Source: Alloalcanivorax marinus
Lineage (GTDB): Bacteria; Pseudomonadota; Gammaproteobacteria; Pseudomonadales; Alcanivoracaceae
DNA: 64,000 nucleotides
Direction of reading: 5' to 3'
Assembly (NCBI RefSeq): GCF_016785095.1
Contig: NZ_JAEKJB010000006.1
Coordinates: forward strand, 1-64,000
The translations under genes were made by a program, and so were the position numbers. This document shows positions 27,420-36,761 of this stretch, one piece after another (the first letter of the stretch is position 1; each line of letters starts with the position of its first letter). The notes under the pieces were generated by a model, which was not told the DNA's origin, did not search any database, and saw only the letters and a list, made by a program, of their open reading frames with translations.

Positions 27420-28441
<1,022 letters not shown>

Positions 28442-28445
<4 letters not shown>

Positions 28446-28876
28446 GTGCAAAATCTTCGCCAACTTCGGAATTTGTCCTACCCGTTCGCGTCTACATCGA
28501 AGACACTGACGCCGGTGGCATCGTCTACTACGTGAACTACCTGAAGTTCATGGAGCGGGCGAGAACCGAATTCATGCGCTCGCTGGGGTATCAGCATTAC
28601 GCCCTGGCGGAAGAGAATTTTCAGTTCGTCGTGCATTCCTGTCAGGTGCGTTATCACAAGCCCGGCCGGATCGACGATGACCTGCGGGTGAGCGCCCGTT
28701 TAACGCATCTGGGCCGCGCCACCCTGCTGTTCGCCCAATCGGTGACCCGGAATGGGGAACTGCTGTGCGAGGCGCAGATCAAGGTGGCCTGCGTGAGCGC
28801 CGATGGCATCAAGCCCAAGGCGCTGCCGAAGCCCTTGTTTGCAAAGTTCAAGGCTCAAGTCGAGGAGTTGGGGTAA
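28442..28876 (+). CDS. ybgC: Tol-Pal-associated acyl-CoA thioesterase YbgC
   Basis: This 144-residue hot-dog thioesterase has the YbgC active-site motif [25 protein letters not shown] (catalytic Asp in DTDAGG). Known homologues hydrolyse acyl-CoA or acyl-ACP and interact with phospholipid synthesis enzymes. It is the usual first gene of the tol-pal operon; tolQ starts one base after its stop. Confidence 0.95.
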
Positions 28877-29566
28877 ATGGATGACGCATCGTCCAGCATG
28901 TCGATCCTGTCGCTAGTCACCAATGCCGGGCCGGTGGTCCAGGCGGTGATGGCGGTGTTGCTGCTGGCCTCTTTGATTTCCTGGTACATGATCGTCAACC
29001 GCTACCGGATTCTGGGTCGTGCGCGCCGCGCCGATCGCGCCTTCGAGGAGAAGTTCTGGTCCGGTGAGGATCTGTCCAGCCTTTATAACCAGGTCCGTAA
29101 GAAGCCCAATCCGGACTCCGCCAGCGAAGCGGTGTTCCGCGCCGGCTTCCAGGAATTCGTGCGGTTGTCCAAGACCACCCGCGGGCCCGATGCCATCATG
29201 GAAGGCGCTCAGCGCTCCATGCGGGTGGCCCTGCAGCGCGAGCAGTCGCGCCTGACCAAGCACCTGCCATTCCTGGCCACGGTGGGCTCCACCAGTCCCT
29301 ACATCGGCCTGTTTGGTACCGTCTGGGGCATCATGAATTCCTTCCGCGCCCTGGCCAACGTCAGCCAGGCCACCCTCAGCGTGGTGGCGCCGGGCATCGC
29401 CGAGGCGCTGGTGGCCACCGCCATGGGGTTGTTCGCCGCGATTCCGGCGGTGATGGCCTACAACCGTTACGCGGCCCAGTCCGAATCCCTGGTGGGCGAT
29501 TGTGAAGTGTTCGCCGAGGAGTTTTCCTCCGTGCTGCACCGCCAGGCCCACGGCCGGGACGCTTGA
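28877..29566 (+). CDS. tolQ: Tol-Pal inner-membrane proton-channel subunit TolQ
   Basis: This 229-residue MotA/TolQ/ExbB protein has three membrane helices: about 12-35 (VVQAVMAVLLLASLISWYMIV), and two in the conserved C-terminal half, with LPFLATVGSTSPYIGLFGTVWGIMNSF and ALVATAMGLFAAIPAVMAYNRY. With TolR it converts proton motive force into motion of TolA during envelope constriction at division. It is followed 16 bp later by tolR. Confidence 0.97.
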   Translation: MDDASSSMSILSLVTNAGPVVQAVMAVLLLASLISWYMIVNRYRILGRARRADRAFEEKFWSGEDLSSLYNQVRKKPNPDSASEAVFRAGFQEFVRLSKTTRGPDAIMEGAQRSMRVALQREQSRLTKHLPFLATVGSTSPYIGLFGTVWGIMNSFRALANVSQATLSVVAPGIAEALVATAMGLFAAIPAVMAYNRYAAQSESLVGDCEVFAEEFSSVLHRQAHGRDA

Positions 29567-29582
29567 GCCCGGGGAGACGACC

Positions 29583-30020
29583 ATGAACAGTGGTATACGA
29601 GTTCGCAAGCCGCGCAAGATGATGGCCGACATCAACGTGGTGCCCTACATCGACGTGATGCTGGTGCTGCTGGTGATCTTCATGGCCACCGCGCCGATGA
29701 TGACCCAGGGCGTGTCCGTGGACTTGCCGCAAACCGACAGCGCGCCGATCGCCAATAAGGACGAGCCGGTGCTGATCACGGTGCGCGCCGACGGCAGCTA
29801 CCACATCAATGTGGGCGAGGATGGCGGTCGCAACGCCGCCAGCCTGGAAACCGTCAAGGGGCACGTGCTCACCATCCGTAAGCAGAAACCCAAGACGCTG
29901 TTCCTGGTGGAGGGCGACCAGAACGTGCCCTATGGCAAGGTGGTGGTGCTGATGTCCGAGCTGCAGCAGGCCGGCGTCACCAACCTGGGGCTGGTCACGG
30001 AGCCTCCGGGGCGTTCATGA
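29583..30020 (+). CDS. tolR: Tol-Pal inner-membrane subunit TolR
   Basis: This 145-residue ExbD/TolR protein has a single membrane helix, [24 protein letters not shown], with the essential proton-path Asp in YIDVMLVLL (about residue 23). A periplasmic domain ends [20 protein letters not shown] 29583 follows GGGGAGA; the frame is open further upstream, but that part overlaps tolQ and is not family-like. The stop overlaps tolA by 4 bp. Confidence 0.97.
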   Translation: MNSGIRVRKPRKMMADINVVPYIDVMLVLLVIFMATAPMMTQGVSVDLPQTDSAPIANKDEPVLITVRADGSYHINVGEDGGRNAASLETVKGHVLTIRKQKPKTLFLVEGDQNVPYGKVVVLMSELQQAGVTNLGLVTEPPGRS

Positions 30021-30904
30021 GCGATCGGAGCGTCGCGGTCGGGTTCTCGGCCCTGCTGCACCTGGTGGTGCTGGGGCTGATGGTGTTCACCTGGTCCTCG
30101 GACCCGGAGCTGCGCCGGCCGCCGGAGATCCCGCCCCATGTGATGGCCACGGTGATGGAAGAGACCCGGCGCGCGCCGGACGCCAACACCGCGCCGGCCC
30201 GGGAAGAAAAGGATCAGAAGCCGGTTCAGGAAAAGAAACCCGAACCGAAGCCTGAACCGAAGTCCAAGCCCGAGCCTAAGCCGGAACCGAAGCCAAAGCC
30301 AAAGCCTAAGCCGGAACCGAAGCCCGAGCCGAAACCCAAGCCGGCGCCCAAGCCCGAACCCAAGCCGGAGCCTAAGCCCGAACCCAAGCCGGAGCCTAAG
30401 CCCGAACCCAAGCCGGAGCCGAAACCCGAGCCCAAGCCGGAATCCAAGCCTGAGCCGAAGCCGGAACCGAAGCAGGAATCGAAACCCGCTCCGGAGTTCG
30501 AGCAGCCGAGCATGGAAGAGCTGATGGCCGAGGAAGAGCTGGAAATGGCGCGCAAAAAGCGTGAGCAGGTGGCCGAGAAGCCCGGTTCCGGTCCGTCGGA
30601 CAGCGACGTCACCGAGGAAACCGCCAGCTACGAGGACGCCATCCGCAATGCCATCTCCCAGCGCTGGCGGATTCCGGGCAATTATCGCAACCGCGACGAC
30701 CTCAGCGTGCGGGTTCGCATCCGGGTGATTCCCGGTGGCGAGGTGGTCAATGTTCAGGTGGCCAAGTCCAGCGGTTATCCGAACTTCGACGAATCGCTGG
30801 TCAACGCCGTGGAACTGGCCAGCCCGCTGCCCGTGCCCGAGGGCAAGCTGTTCGAACAGTTCCGTACTTTCGTGATCGTTTTCAGTCCCAGGGATGTGCA
30901 ATGA
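30017..30904 (+). CDS. tolA: Tol-Pal periplasm-spanning protein TolA
   Basis: This 295-residue protein has an N-terminal membrane helix ([19 protein letters not shown]) with the SxxxH-type contact face. A long Pro/Lys/Glu linker of PEPKPEPK repeats follows (about 73-160), then a helical segment and the C-terminal TolA-III domain ([19 protein letters not shown]...[27 protein letters not shown]). The linker is proline-rich rather than the Ala/Lys-rich helix of E. coli, so it is likely extended or polyproline-II-like. It overlaps tolB by 4 bp. Confidence 0.95.
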   Translation: MSDRSVAVGFSALLHLVVLGLMVFTWSSDPELRRPPEIPPHVMATVMEETRRAPDANTAPAREEKDQKPVQEKKPEPKPEPKSKPEPKPEPKPKPKPKPEPKPEPKPKPAPKPEPKPEPKPEPKPEPKPEPKPEPKPEPKPESKPEPKPEPKQESKPAPEFEQPSMEELMAEEELEMARKKREQVAEKPGSGPSDSDVTEETASYEDAIRNAISQRWRIPGNYRNRDDLSVRVRIRVIPGGEVVNVQVAKSSGYPNFDESLVNAVELASPLPVPEGKLFEQFRTFVIVFSPRDVQ

Positions 30905-32208
30905 TGCGAGTTAACAAGATCCGATCCATCGCCGCCCGCGCCACCGCCGTCATGGCCCTGTCCATGCTGGCGCTGGCCGCCCGCGCCGAACTTCTGATCC
31001 AGATCACCGAGGGTCGGGTGGACGCCGTGCCCATCGCCGTGGTGCCCTTTGGCGGCGCCGCCAACGCTCCGGAGAACGTCTCCGACATCGTGCGTGCCGA
31101 TCTGCACCGCAGCGGCCAGTTCAAGACCCTCGAACCCGGAGACATGCTGAGCCGGCCGACCAGCGCCGACCAGCTCAGCTACCGGGATTTCCGGGTGCTT
31201 GATCAGGAGTACGTGGTGGTGGGCAGCGTCAAGGCCACCGAAACCGGTGCCTATGAAGTGCGCTATGGCCTTTATGACGTGGCCCGCGAGAAGGAGCTGC
31301 TTACCGAAAGCTACCGGCCGCCGGCGTCGCAGTTGCGTGACGTGGCTCACGCTATCTCCGACCGCATCTATGAGGAGCTCACCGGCATCCAGGGCGCGTT
31401 TTCCACCAAGATTCTGTACGTGACCCACAACCGAGGCGCCGACCGGCCCTATCAGCTCCAGTACGCCGACGCCGATGGCGCCCGGGTGCACACCATCGTA
31501 CGCAGCCGCGAGCCGATCATGAGCCCGTCCTGGTCACCGGATGGCTCGAAGATTGCTTACGTATCCTTCGAGGGCAACGGCCTGCCCAAGATCTACGTGC
31601 ACGATCTTGGCAGCGCCGAGCGCCGTGTGGTGGCCCAGTACAAGGGCATCAACGGGGCGCCGGCCTGGGCACCGGACGGTCAGAAGCTTGCGATCACGTT
31701 GTCCAAGGATGGCAATCCGGAAATTTATACCCTGGACCTCAACAGCGGTGCCCTGGAACGGCTCACCAACCATTACGGCATCGACACCGAGCCGCGCTGG
31801 ATGCCGGATGGCGACCATCTGATGTTCACCTCCAGCCGTTCCGGCGGGCCGCAGATCTACGAGCTCAACGTGCACGACAAGTCGACCCGCCGGGTGTCCT
31901 TCGAGGGGGCTTACAACGCCCGCCCGGACGTCACCCCGGACGGTCGTTATCTGGTTTATGTACACCGGCGTAACGGGTCATTCCACGTCGGTGTGCAGGA
32001 TCTCCAACGCGGTACATTCGATATTGTGACCCAGACCAATATGGATGAATCGCCCAGTGTTGCCCCTAATGGAAGTATGATAATTTACGGGACGCAACAC
32101 CGGGGTACGGGGGTCCTGCAAGCCGTGTCCATCGACGGGAGAGTGAAGGTGGAGCTTCCGTCGAAGGAAGGGGAAGTCAGGGAACCGGCCTGGTCGCCGT
32201 TCCTCTGA
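30901..32208 (+). CDS. tolB: Tol-Pal periplasmic beta-propeller protein TolB
   Basis: This 435-residue secreted protein has a signal peptide (basic start, [15 protein letters not shown]), an alpha/beta N-terminal domain ([13 protein letters not shown]) and a six-bladed propeller with repeated WSPDG/WAPDG/WMPDG blades (about 205-430). TolB binds Pal and TolA. Two adjacent ATGs (30901, 30904) are possible starts; the first overlaps tolA by ATGA. Confidence 0.97.
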   Translation: MMRVNKIRSIAARATAVMALSMLALAARAELLIQITEGRVDAVPIAVVPFGGAANAPENVSDIVRADLHRSGQFKTLEPGDMLSRPTSADQLSYRDFRVLDQEYVVVGSVKATETGAYEVRYGLYDVAREKELLTESYRPPASQLRDVAHAISDRIYEELTGIQGAFSTKILYVTHNRGADRPYQLQYADADGARVHTIVRSREPIMSPSWSPDGSKIAYVSFEGNGLPKIYVHDLGSAERRVVAQYKGINGAPAWAPDGQKLAITLSKDGNPEIYTLDLNSGALERLTNHYGIDTEPRWMPDGDHLMFTSSRSGGPQIYELNVHDKSTRRVSFEGAYNARPDVTPDGRYLVYVHRRNGSFHVGVQDLQRGTFDIVTQTNMDESPSVAPNGSMIIYGTQHRGTGVLQAVSIDGRVKVELPSKEGEVREPAWSPFL

Positions 32209-32252
32209 ACGGATCTCAGAGTCCAATACCGGAAATCAATAGGAGTTTTCGT

Positions 32253-32825
32253 ATGCGTTCATTCATCAATCCGTTTTTCGCCGTGATTCTTGCTGGCTTG
32301 CTGGCGGCGTGTTCCAGCACTCCCTCCGAGGAAGACACTTCTTCCACGGACACCATGCCGCAGGAAACTCAAACCACTCCCACCCAGCCGGTGGAGCGTC
32401 CCGAGCCGGCCAAGCCGGAAACCAGCTCCATTCCGCTGACCGCCGACAACTTCCATAACCACCCGTCCAACTACGACGGCACCACCGATACCCGCGTGAT
32501 CTACTTCGCGTTCGACAGCAACACCGTGCCGGCCGCCGCGTTCGAAACCCTGCGTGCCCACGCCAAGTACCTGAAGGAAAACCCGAACGCCAAGGTTCGT
32601 CTGGAAGGTCATGCCGATGAGCGCGGTACCCGCGAGTACAACGTGGCTCTGTCCGAGCGTCGTTCCGAAGCGGTCGAGAAGTTCCTGCGCGTGCAGGGCG
32701 TGAGCGCTTCCCAGATCAACACCGTGGCCTACGGCGAAGAGAAACCCGCCGCTTTCGGTCACAGTGAAATGGACTGGGCCAAGAACCGTCGCGTGGTACT
32801 CAACTACACCGCCGGTCGTCCGTAA
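32253..32825 (+). CDS. pal: Peptidoglycan-associated outer-membrane lipoprotein Pal
   Basis: This 190-residue lipoprotein has signal peptide and lipobox LLAACSST (Cys20). A Thr/Pro/Glu-rich linker leads to an OmpA-like peptidoglycan-binding domain (VIYFAFDSNTVP, VRLEGHADERGTREYNVALSERRSEAV, NRRVVLNYT). It anchors the outer membrane to peptidoglycan and is recycled by TolB/TolA during division. A clear AGGAG precedes the start. Confidence 0.98.
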   Translation: MRSFINPFFAVILAGLLAACSSTPSEEDTSSTDTMPQETQTTPTQPVERPEPAKPETSSIPLTADNFHNHPSNYDGTTDTRVIYFAFDSNTVPAAAFETLRAHAKYLKENPNAKVRLEGHADERGTREYNVALSERRSEAVEKFLRVQGVSASQINTVAYGEEKPAAFGHSEMDWAKNRRVVLNYTAGRP

Positions 32826-32828
32826 CCG

Positions 32829-33614
32829 ATGATGCGGTTCAAGCAGGTATTCAAGCGCGCCGGCCTGGCGCTCCTGCTTGCCGGCCCGGTGCTCGGCCAG
32901 GCGCAGAGCACCGGACCCCTGGTCGTCGAGGAGCGTGGCTCCTCCGGCGGCCAGGGCCCGGCCGCCGCCAGCGGCGCCCAGGGTGGCAACGATGGCCTCT
33001 ATGTGCTGATGCAGCAGATGGAGCAGTACGAACGGCAAATCCAGAATCTGCAGGGTCAGGTGGAAGAGCTGCGCCACGAGGTGGAGGGTCTCAAGGCCGC
33101 CGAGCGTGAGCGTTACCTGGACCTGGACACCCGTATCAACGCGCTGGTCGATCAGGCCAAGAGCGCGCCCCAGACCGACGCCGAAGCCGGTGACGACGGT
33201 GGCAACGACGCCGCCCCCGCCGACCCGGAAGCGGACCGGGCCGCCTATTCCGCCGCCCGTGGCAAATTGCTCGAGCGGGATTTCGACGCCGCGGCCACCG
33301 CCTTCGAAAACTATCTCAAGGATTTCCCCGAAGGGCAGTTTCGCGCCCACGCTCATTTCTGGCTGGGTGAGGTGTACAGCAACCAGAAGACCCCCCGGTT
33401 GGACAAGGCCCGCGAGCAGTTCCAGACCGTGGTCGACGACTACCCCAACCACAGCCGGGCGCCGACCAGCCTGTACAAGCTGGCCGGTCTGCAGGCCAAG
33501 GCCGGGGACGTCACCGAAGCCAGGGTCACGCTGCACAAGCTGATCAAGCAGTTCCCGGATGCGTCCGAATCCGAGATGGCCAAGTCCATGCTGAAGCAGC
33601 TCGGCGGTAATTGA
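32829..33614 (+). CDS. cpoB: Cell-division coordinator CpoB (YbgF)
   Basis: This 261-residue periplasmic protein has a signal peptide (MMRFKQVFKRAGLALLLAGPVLGQAQS), an N-terminal trimerising coiled coil (about 55-100: MQQMEQYERQIQNLQGQVEELRHEVEGLKAAERER) and C-terminal TPR repeats (about 135-255: YSAARGKLLERDFDAAATAFENYL, AHFWLGEVYSNQ). CpoB links peptidoglycan synthesis to Tol-driven constriction. It lies 3 bp after pal. Confidence 0.95.
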   Translation: MMRFKQVFKRAGLALLLAGPVLGQAQSTGPLVVEERGSSGGQGPAAASGAQGGNDGLYVLMQQMEQYERQIQNLQGQVEELRHEVEGLKAAERERYLDLDTRINALVDQAKSAPQTDAEAGDDGGNDAAPADPEADRAAYSAARGKLLERDFDAAATAFENYLKDFPEGQFRAHAHFWLGEVYSNQKTPRLDKAREQFQTVVDDYPNHSRAPTSLYKLAGLQAKAGDVTEARVTLHKLIKQFPDASESEMAKSMLKQLGGN

Positions 33615-33719
33615 AAATCGGAGCGCGGCTGGCGGGTATCGCCAGGCCGCCGCCCCACCTATCATTTCGCCGTCCCAGGCCCTAGAATCCCCGACCCAGT
33701 CCCCAAGCCCGGAACCATC

Positions 33720-34361
33720 GTGGAACTGCGTCTCACCGAAATCTTCCATTCCCTGCAGGGGGAAGCCCGCACCGTGGGGCGGCCCACCGTGTTCGTGCGT
33801 CTCACCGGCTGCCCCCAGCGCTGCGTCTGGTGCGATACCGAATACGCCTTCCAGGGCGGCGAGAAATGGTCCCTGGAGCGTATTCTCCAGGAGGTGGAGC
33901 GGCACGGCGCGCGCTATGTAACGGTCACCGGCGGCGAGCCGCTGGCCCAGCCCAACTGTTTGCCGCTGCTCGCCGCCCTGTGCGACGAGGGCTACGAAGT
34001 GAGCCTGGAAACCGGCGGCGCCATGGACATCGCGCCGGTGGACGAGCGCGTCTCCGTGGTCATGGATCTCAAGGCGCCGGGCTCCGGCGAGCAGCACAAC
34101 AACCGGCTGGACAACATCGCCCACCTGCGCTCCCATCACCAGGTGAAGTTCGTGCTCGCCGACCGCCGTGACTACGACTGGGCACGCTTCATGCTTGACC
34201 AGCACCGCCTGGCGGAGCGGGTCTCCGACGTCCTGTTCTCGCCGGTGCACGGCAGCCTTGATGCCGCCCGACTGGCGGACTGGATCGTCGCCGACCGTCT
34301 GCCGGTGCGCTTCCAGCTACAACTGCACAAGCTGCTTTGGAACGACGCCAAGGGGCGCTGA
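33720..34361 (+). CDS. queE: 7-carboxy-7-deazaguanine synthase
   Basis: This 213-residue radical-SAM enzyme makes 7-carboxy-7-deazaguanine in queuosine synthesis. The cluster motif is CPQRCVWCDTEYAF (CX3CX2C), followed by VTGGEPLAQ and VMDLKAPGSGE. The start is a GTG at 33720; MELRLTEIFHSLQGEA matches the family N terminus. queC follows 24 bp later, as in Pseudomonas. Confidence 0.95.
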   Translation: MELRLTEIFHSLQGEARTVGRPTVFVRLTGCPQRCVWCDTEYAFQGGEKWSLERILQEVERHGARYVTVTGGEPLAQPNCLPLLAALCDEGYEVSLETGGAMDIAPVDERVSVVMDLKAPGSGEQHNNRLDNIAHLRSHHQVKFVLADRRDYDWARFMLDQHRLAERVSDVLFSPVHGSLDAARLADWIVADRLPVRFQLQLHKLLWNDAKGR

Positions 34362-34385
34362 CTCCGATCAATGAGGAGAACCAAC

Positions 34386-35054
34386 ATGAACACCGCCGTG
34401 GTGTTACTGTCCGGTGGCCTGGATTCCGCCACCTGCCTGGCCATCGCCCGCGACCAGGGCTATCGCTGCCACACCATCGCCTTCGACTACGGCCAGCGCA
34501 CCCGCTCGGAGCTGGACGCCGCCGCCCGTGTATCCACCGCCCTGGGCGCCGAATCCCACCGGGTCATCGAGCTGGGCCTGGGCACTATCGGTGGCTCCGC
34601 GCTCACCGACCACGACATCGAGGTGCCGGAGGAGGGCGGCGACGGCATTCCGGTGACCTATGTGCCGGCCCGCAACACCGTGTTCCTGTCCCTGGCCCTG
34701 GGCCTGGCGGAGGTGGTGGACGCCGACGCCATCTTCATCGGCGTCAACGCGGTGGACTATTCCGGCTACCCGGATTGCCGACCGGAATTCATCGATGCCT
34801 TCCAGACCCTGGCCAGGCTGGCCACCAAGGCCGGCGTGGAGGGTCACCCCATTGAGATCGCCACGCCGCTGATGCATCTGTCCAAGGCCGACATCATCCG
34901 CCGGGGCACCGGACTGGGCCTGGACTACGGCCTGACCGTGTCCTGCTACCAGGCGGACGAGGCCGGTCGCGCCTGTGGACGCTGCGACAGTTGCCGCCTT
35001 CGGCGCCAGGGGTTCGAGGAAGCAGTGGTCAAAGATCCAACGGTCTATCGCTGA
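34386..35054 (+). CDS. queC: 7-cyano-7-deazaguanine synthase
   Basis: This 222-residue enzyme converts CDG to preQ0 with ATP and ammonia. PP-loop [15 protein letters not shown] is at about 7-21, and the four-Cys zinc site is [18 protein letters not shown] near the C terminus. ATG 34386 is chosen because AGGAG sits just upstream; an ATG at 34371 precedes that ribosome site and is unlikely to be used. tRNA-Lys follows. Confidence 0.96.
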   Translation: MNTAVVLLSGGLDSATCLAIARDQGYRCHTIAFDYGQRTRSELDAAARVSTALGAESHRVIELGLGTIGGSALTDHDIEVPEEGGDGIPVTYVPARNTVFLSLALGLAEVVDADAIFIGVNAVDYSGYPDCRPEFIDAFQTLARLATKAGVEGHPIEIATPLMHLSKADIIRRGTGLGLDYGLTVSCYQADEAGRACGRCDSCRLRRQGFEEAVVKDPTVYR

Positions 35055-35080
35055 TTCGGTAAAAAAGTGGCCTCAGGCCC

Positions 35081-35108
35081 TTGTCATCGGGAAATAAATC
35101 CGTATTAT
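35081..35108 (+). promoter_or_regulatory. Sigma70 promoter of tRNA-Lys
   Basis: TTGTCA (35081-35086), a 16-bp spacer and TATTAT (35103-35108) lie 17 bp before the mature tRNA 5' end. Confidence 0.7.
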
Positions 35109-35124
35109 TTGCGCCTCATTCGGC

Positions 35125-35200
35125 GGGTCGTTAGCTCAGTTGGTAGAGCAGTTGGCTTTTAACCAATTGGTCGAAGGTTCGAATCCTTCACGACCCACCA
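35125..35200 (+). tRNA. tRNA-Lys (anticodon UUU)
   Basis: The 76-nt cloverleaf has acceptor stem GGGTCGT/ACGACCC and a D-arm with AGCTCAGTTGGTAGAGC. The anticodon stem is GTTGG/CCAAT, and the loop CTTTTAA gives anticodon TTT at 35158-35160. The T-loop is TTCGAAT, and 3' CCA is encoded at 35198-35200. Confidence 0.98.
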
Positions 35201-35211
35201 CTCTTCATAGA

Positions 35212-35240
35212 AAGGCCGCCCATCGGGCGGCCTTTTTTTT
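35212..35240 (+). terminator. Rho-independent terminator of tRNA-Lys
   Basis: AAGGCCGCCC-ATC-GGGCGGCC forms a strong stem followed by eight T (35233-35240). Its right half is also the beginning of the left inverted end of the element at 35229-35546. Confidence 0.9.
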
Positions 35241-35546
35241 GTTCATCGCGCTTTGGCGGGAAATCGATGCGGGCGGTTTCTATCCGGGACGCGGATCTGT
35301 GTGGGTGCCTTCCGGGATCGCTCAAGCCGTCCATGGGCGCTCCCGTTTTTGGCATCCTTGCCAAAAAGGGTCCCGGAAGGCACCCACACAGCTCCGCTTC
35401 GAGGTGGCGGCACCGTTCCGAGTGCGAACAACGATGAACCAGGGTGGGTTGAGGGGCGGCTTCGTAGAGCCGGTGGCGTCGCGCCCTGAGTCGCGCCCGG
35501 CTGGAGCGAGATTTCCCACCAAAGCGCGATGAACAAAAAAAAGGCC
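35229..35546. mobile_element. Non-coding element with 38-bp inverted ends (MITE-like)
   Basis: Bases 35229-35266 match the reverse complement of 35509-35546 at 36 or more of 38 positions (GGCC, eight T, GTTCATCGCGCTTTGG, then GGGAAATC). The 318-bp interior has no supportable gene and contains long stem-loop copy 4. Both ends carry a GC hairpin with its T-tract pointing inward. The gene-free stretch is 35201-35789 (589 bp); its right part also has a hairpin at 35572-35592 (TTCCTTCA/TGAAGGAA) and the operator at 35753. Confidence 0.6.
35291..35397. repeat. Long stem-loop element, copy 4 (27-bp arms, 53-nt loop)
   Basis: Bases 35291-35317 pair with 35371-35397 with one mismatch (26 of 27) across exactly 53 nt. 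The inner end TTCCGGGA is shared with copies 3 and 5 and the outer arm is different. On the minus strand the loop keeps GGGAGCG-CCCATGGACGG in the family position. CTTCGAGGTGGCG follows on the right, as in copy 5. Confidence 0.88.
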
Positions 35547-35566
35547 ACCTGGGGGGAGGTGGCCTT
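35535..35566 (-). terminator. Leftward hairpin with T-tract
   Basis: AAGGCCACCT and AGGTGGCCTT form a perfect 10-bp stem around six G. On the minus strand it is followed by eight T (A-tract 35535-35542). It has the form of a rho-independent terminator, but no minus-strand gene is seen to its right, so its purpose is unclear; it belongs to the right inverted end. Confidence 0.6.
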
Positions 35567-35752
35567 GGGGGTTCCTTCATTGCCTGAAGGAAGGGGGATT
35601 ACGTCGCTTGACGCTCTGGGGGAAGCGTTGACCTTCCGTGGCCGGCGACGTGGGAATACTGTCTCACGATTCCCGGTGGCTGTGTGTAAAACAGCTTTAA
35701 ATGTGCCCCCGCCCCAAGCTTCACAATCCGTTCATCGGTACGCCGGCAAACT

Positions 35753-35776
35753 TGTACAACATCAAACATTTGTACA
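35753..35776 (+). promoter_or_regulatory. LitR/CarH-type operator, TGTACA-N12-TGTACA
   Basis: Two TGTACA hexamers (35753-35758 and 35771-35776) are separated by exactly 12 bp and lie 13 bp before the first gene of the photolyase operon. As I recall, LitR-type MerR regulators of Pseudomonas light-induced genes recognise T(G/A)TACA-N12-TGTACA. The operon encodes such a regulator as its second gene, so autorepression is likely. The first site overlaps a TTGTAC that could serve as -35. Confidence 0.75.
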
Positions 35777-35789
35777 GGTTGTGTAACCG

Positions 35790-36761
35790 ATGACCGAGTC
35801 CTCCCCAACGCGCCCCGACGACCGCATCCCGGTGGGTATCAGCGCTTGCCTGCTGGGCCGGGAAGTGCGCCACGACGGCGGCCATAAGCATTCGCGTTAC
35901 TGCACCGAGGTGCTGGCGCGTCACTTCCAGTTCCGCTCCCTGTGCCCGGAAATGGGCGCCGGCCTGGGCGCGCCCCGGCAGGCCATGCACCTGGTCGACA
36001 CCGACCAGGGCATGCGGTTGCGCGCCACCCGGGGGGAACAGGACTTCACGGCTCCAATGCAGGGGTTCGTCGCCGACACCCTGGAAGGGCTGGCGGACCT
36101 GCGCGGCTACATCCTGATGGCCAAGTCGCCCAGTTGCGGCATGGAGCGAATCCGCGTTTACCGGGAGGATGGCGAGGTGCTCCGCCGCGACGCCAGTGGC
36201 CTGTTCGCCGCCGCCCTGATGGAGCGCTATCCGCTGCTGCCGGTGGAAGAAGAAGGCCGCCTCAATGATGACCGCCTGCGCGAGAACTTCGTCGAGCGGG
36301 TGTTCATCCACGACGACTGGTGCCGGCTGCGCGAGGCCGGCCTGACGCCGGGCGGGCTGATCGGCTTCCACAGCCGCCACAAGTTCCAGTTGCTGGCCCA
36401 CTGCGAGGCCACCTACCGGCGTCTGGGGCCGATGCTGGCCGACCTGAAGCGTCGTCCCCTGGAGGAGATCGCCGACGATTACATCGCCGACTTCATGACG
36501 GCCATGGCCAGGCGCATCAGCCCTGGCGCCCACGTCAACACCATGCTGCATCTGGTCGGTTTTCTGCGCGACGGGCTGGAGGCGGCGGATCTGGCGCTGA
36601 TCCATGAGCAAATCCAGGCCTACCAGCGTGGCGAGGTGCCCCTGGTGGTGCCCATGACCCTGCTGCGCGGCGCGCAAAGCAAGGTGGGCCAGCCCTATCT
36701 GGCGGAACAGCGCTACCTGACCCCCTATCCGGATGCGCTGGGTCTGAGGAACCGGGTATGA
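35790..36761 (+). CDS. DUF523 (TudS-like) - DUF1722 fusion protein
   Basis: This 323-residue two-domain protein has an N-terminal DUF523 (about 12-155) with the cysteines ISACLLG, LCPEMGAGL and SPSCGM, which in the thiouracil desulfidase TudS bind a [4Fe-4S] cluster. The C-terminal DUF1722 domain (about 185-310) has HSRHKFQLLAHCEATYRRLG and MTLLRGAQSKVGQPYLAEQRYLTPYP; E. coli YbgA is a DUF1722 protein next to phr. It heads the photolyase operon, so repair or disposal of damaged thiolated bases under light is a reasonable inference. The Shine-Dalgarno is weak. Confidence 0.88.
   Translation: MTESSPTRPDDRIPVGISACLLGREVRHDGGHKHSRYCTEVLARHFQFRSLCPEMGAGLGAPRQAMHLVDTDQGMRLRATRGEQDFTAPMQGFVADTLEGLADLRGYILMAKSPSCGMERIRVYREDGEVLRRDASGLFAAALMERYPLLPVEEEGRLNDDRLRENFVERVFIHDDWCRLREAGLTPGGLIGFHSRHKFQLLAHCEATYRRLGPMLADLKRRPLEEIADDYIADFMTAMARRISPGAHVNTMLHLVGFLRDGLEAADLALIHEQIQAYQRGEVPLVVPMTLLRGAQSKVGQPYLAEQRYLTPYPDALGLRNRV

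Noticed and set aside
30236..30490. Repetitive block as a non-coding tandem repeat
   Set aside because: It encodes the Pro/Lys/Glu linker of TolA in frame; low-complexity coding explains it.
35229..35546. Protein genes inside the inverted-end element
   Set aside because: Open frames on both strands share the same FFLFIALW-type start simply because the ends are inverted copies; composition and lack of ribosome sites argue against coding.
35572..35592. Hairpin TTCCTTCA/TGAAGGAA as a terminator
   Set aside because: There is no T-tract on either strand and no gene ends next to it.
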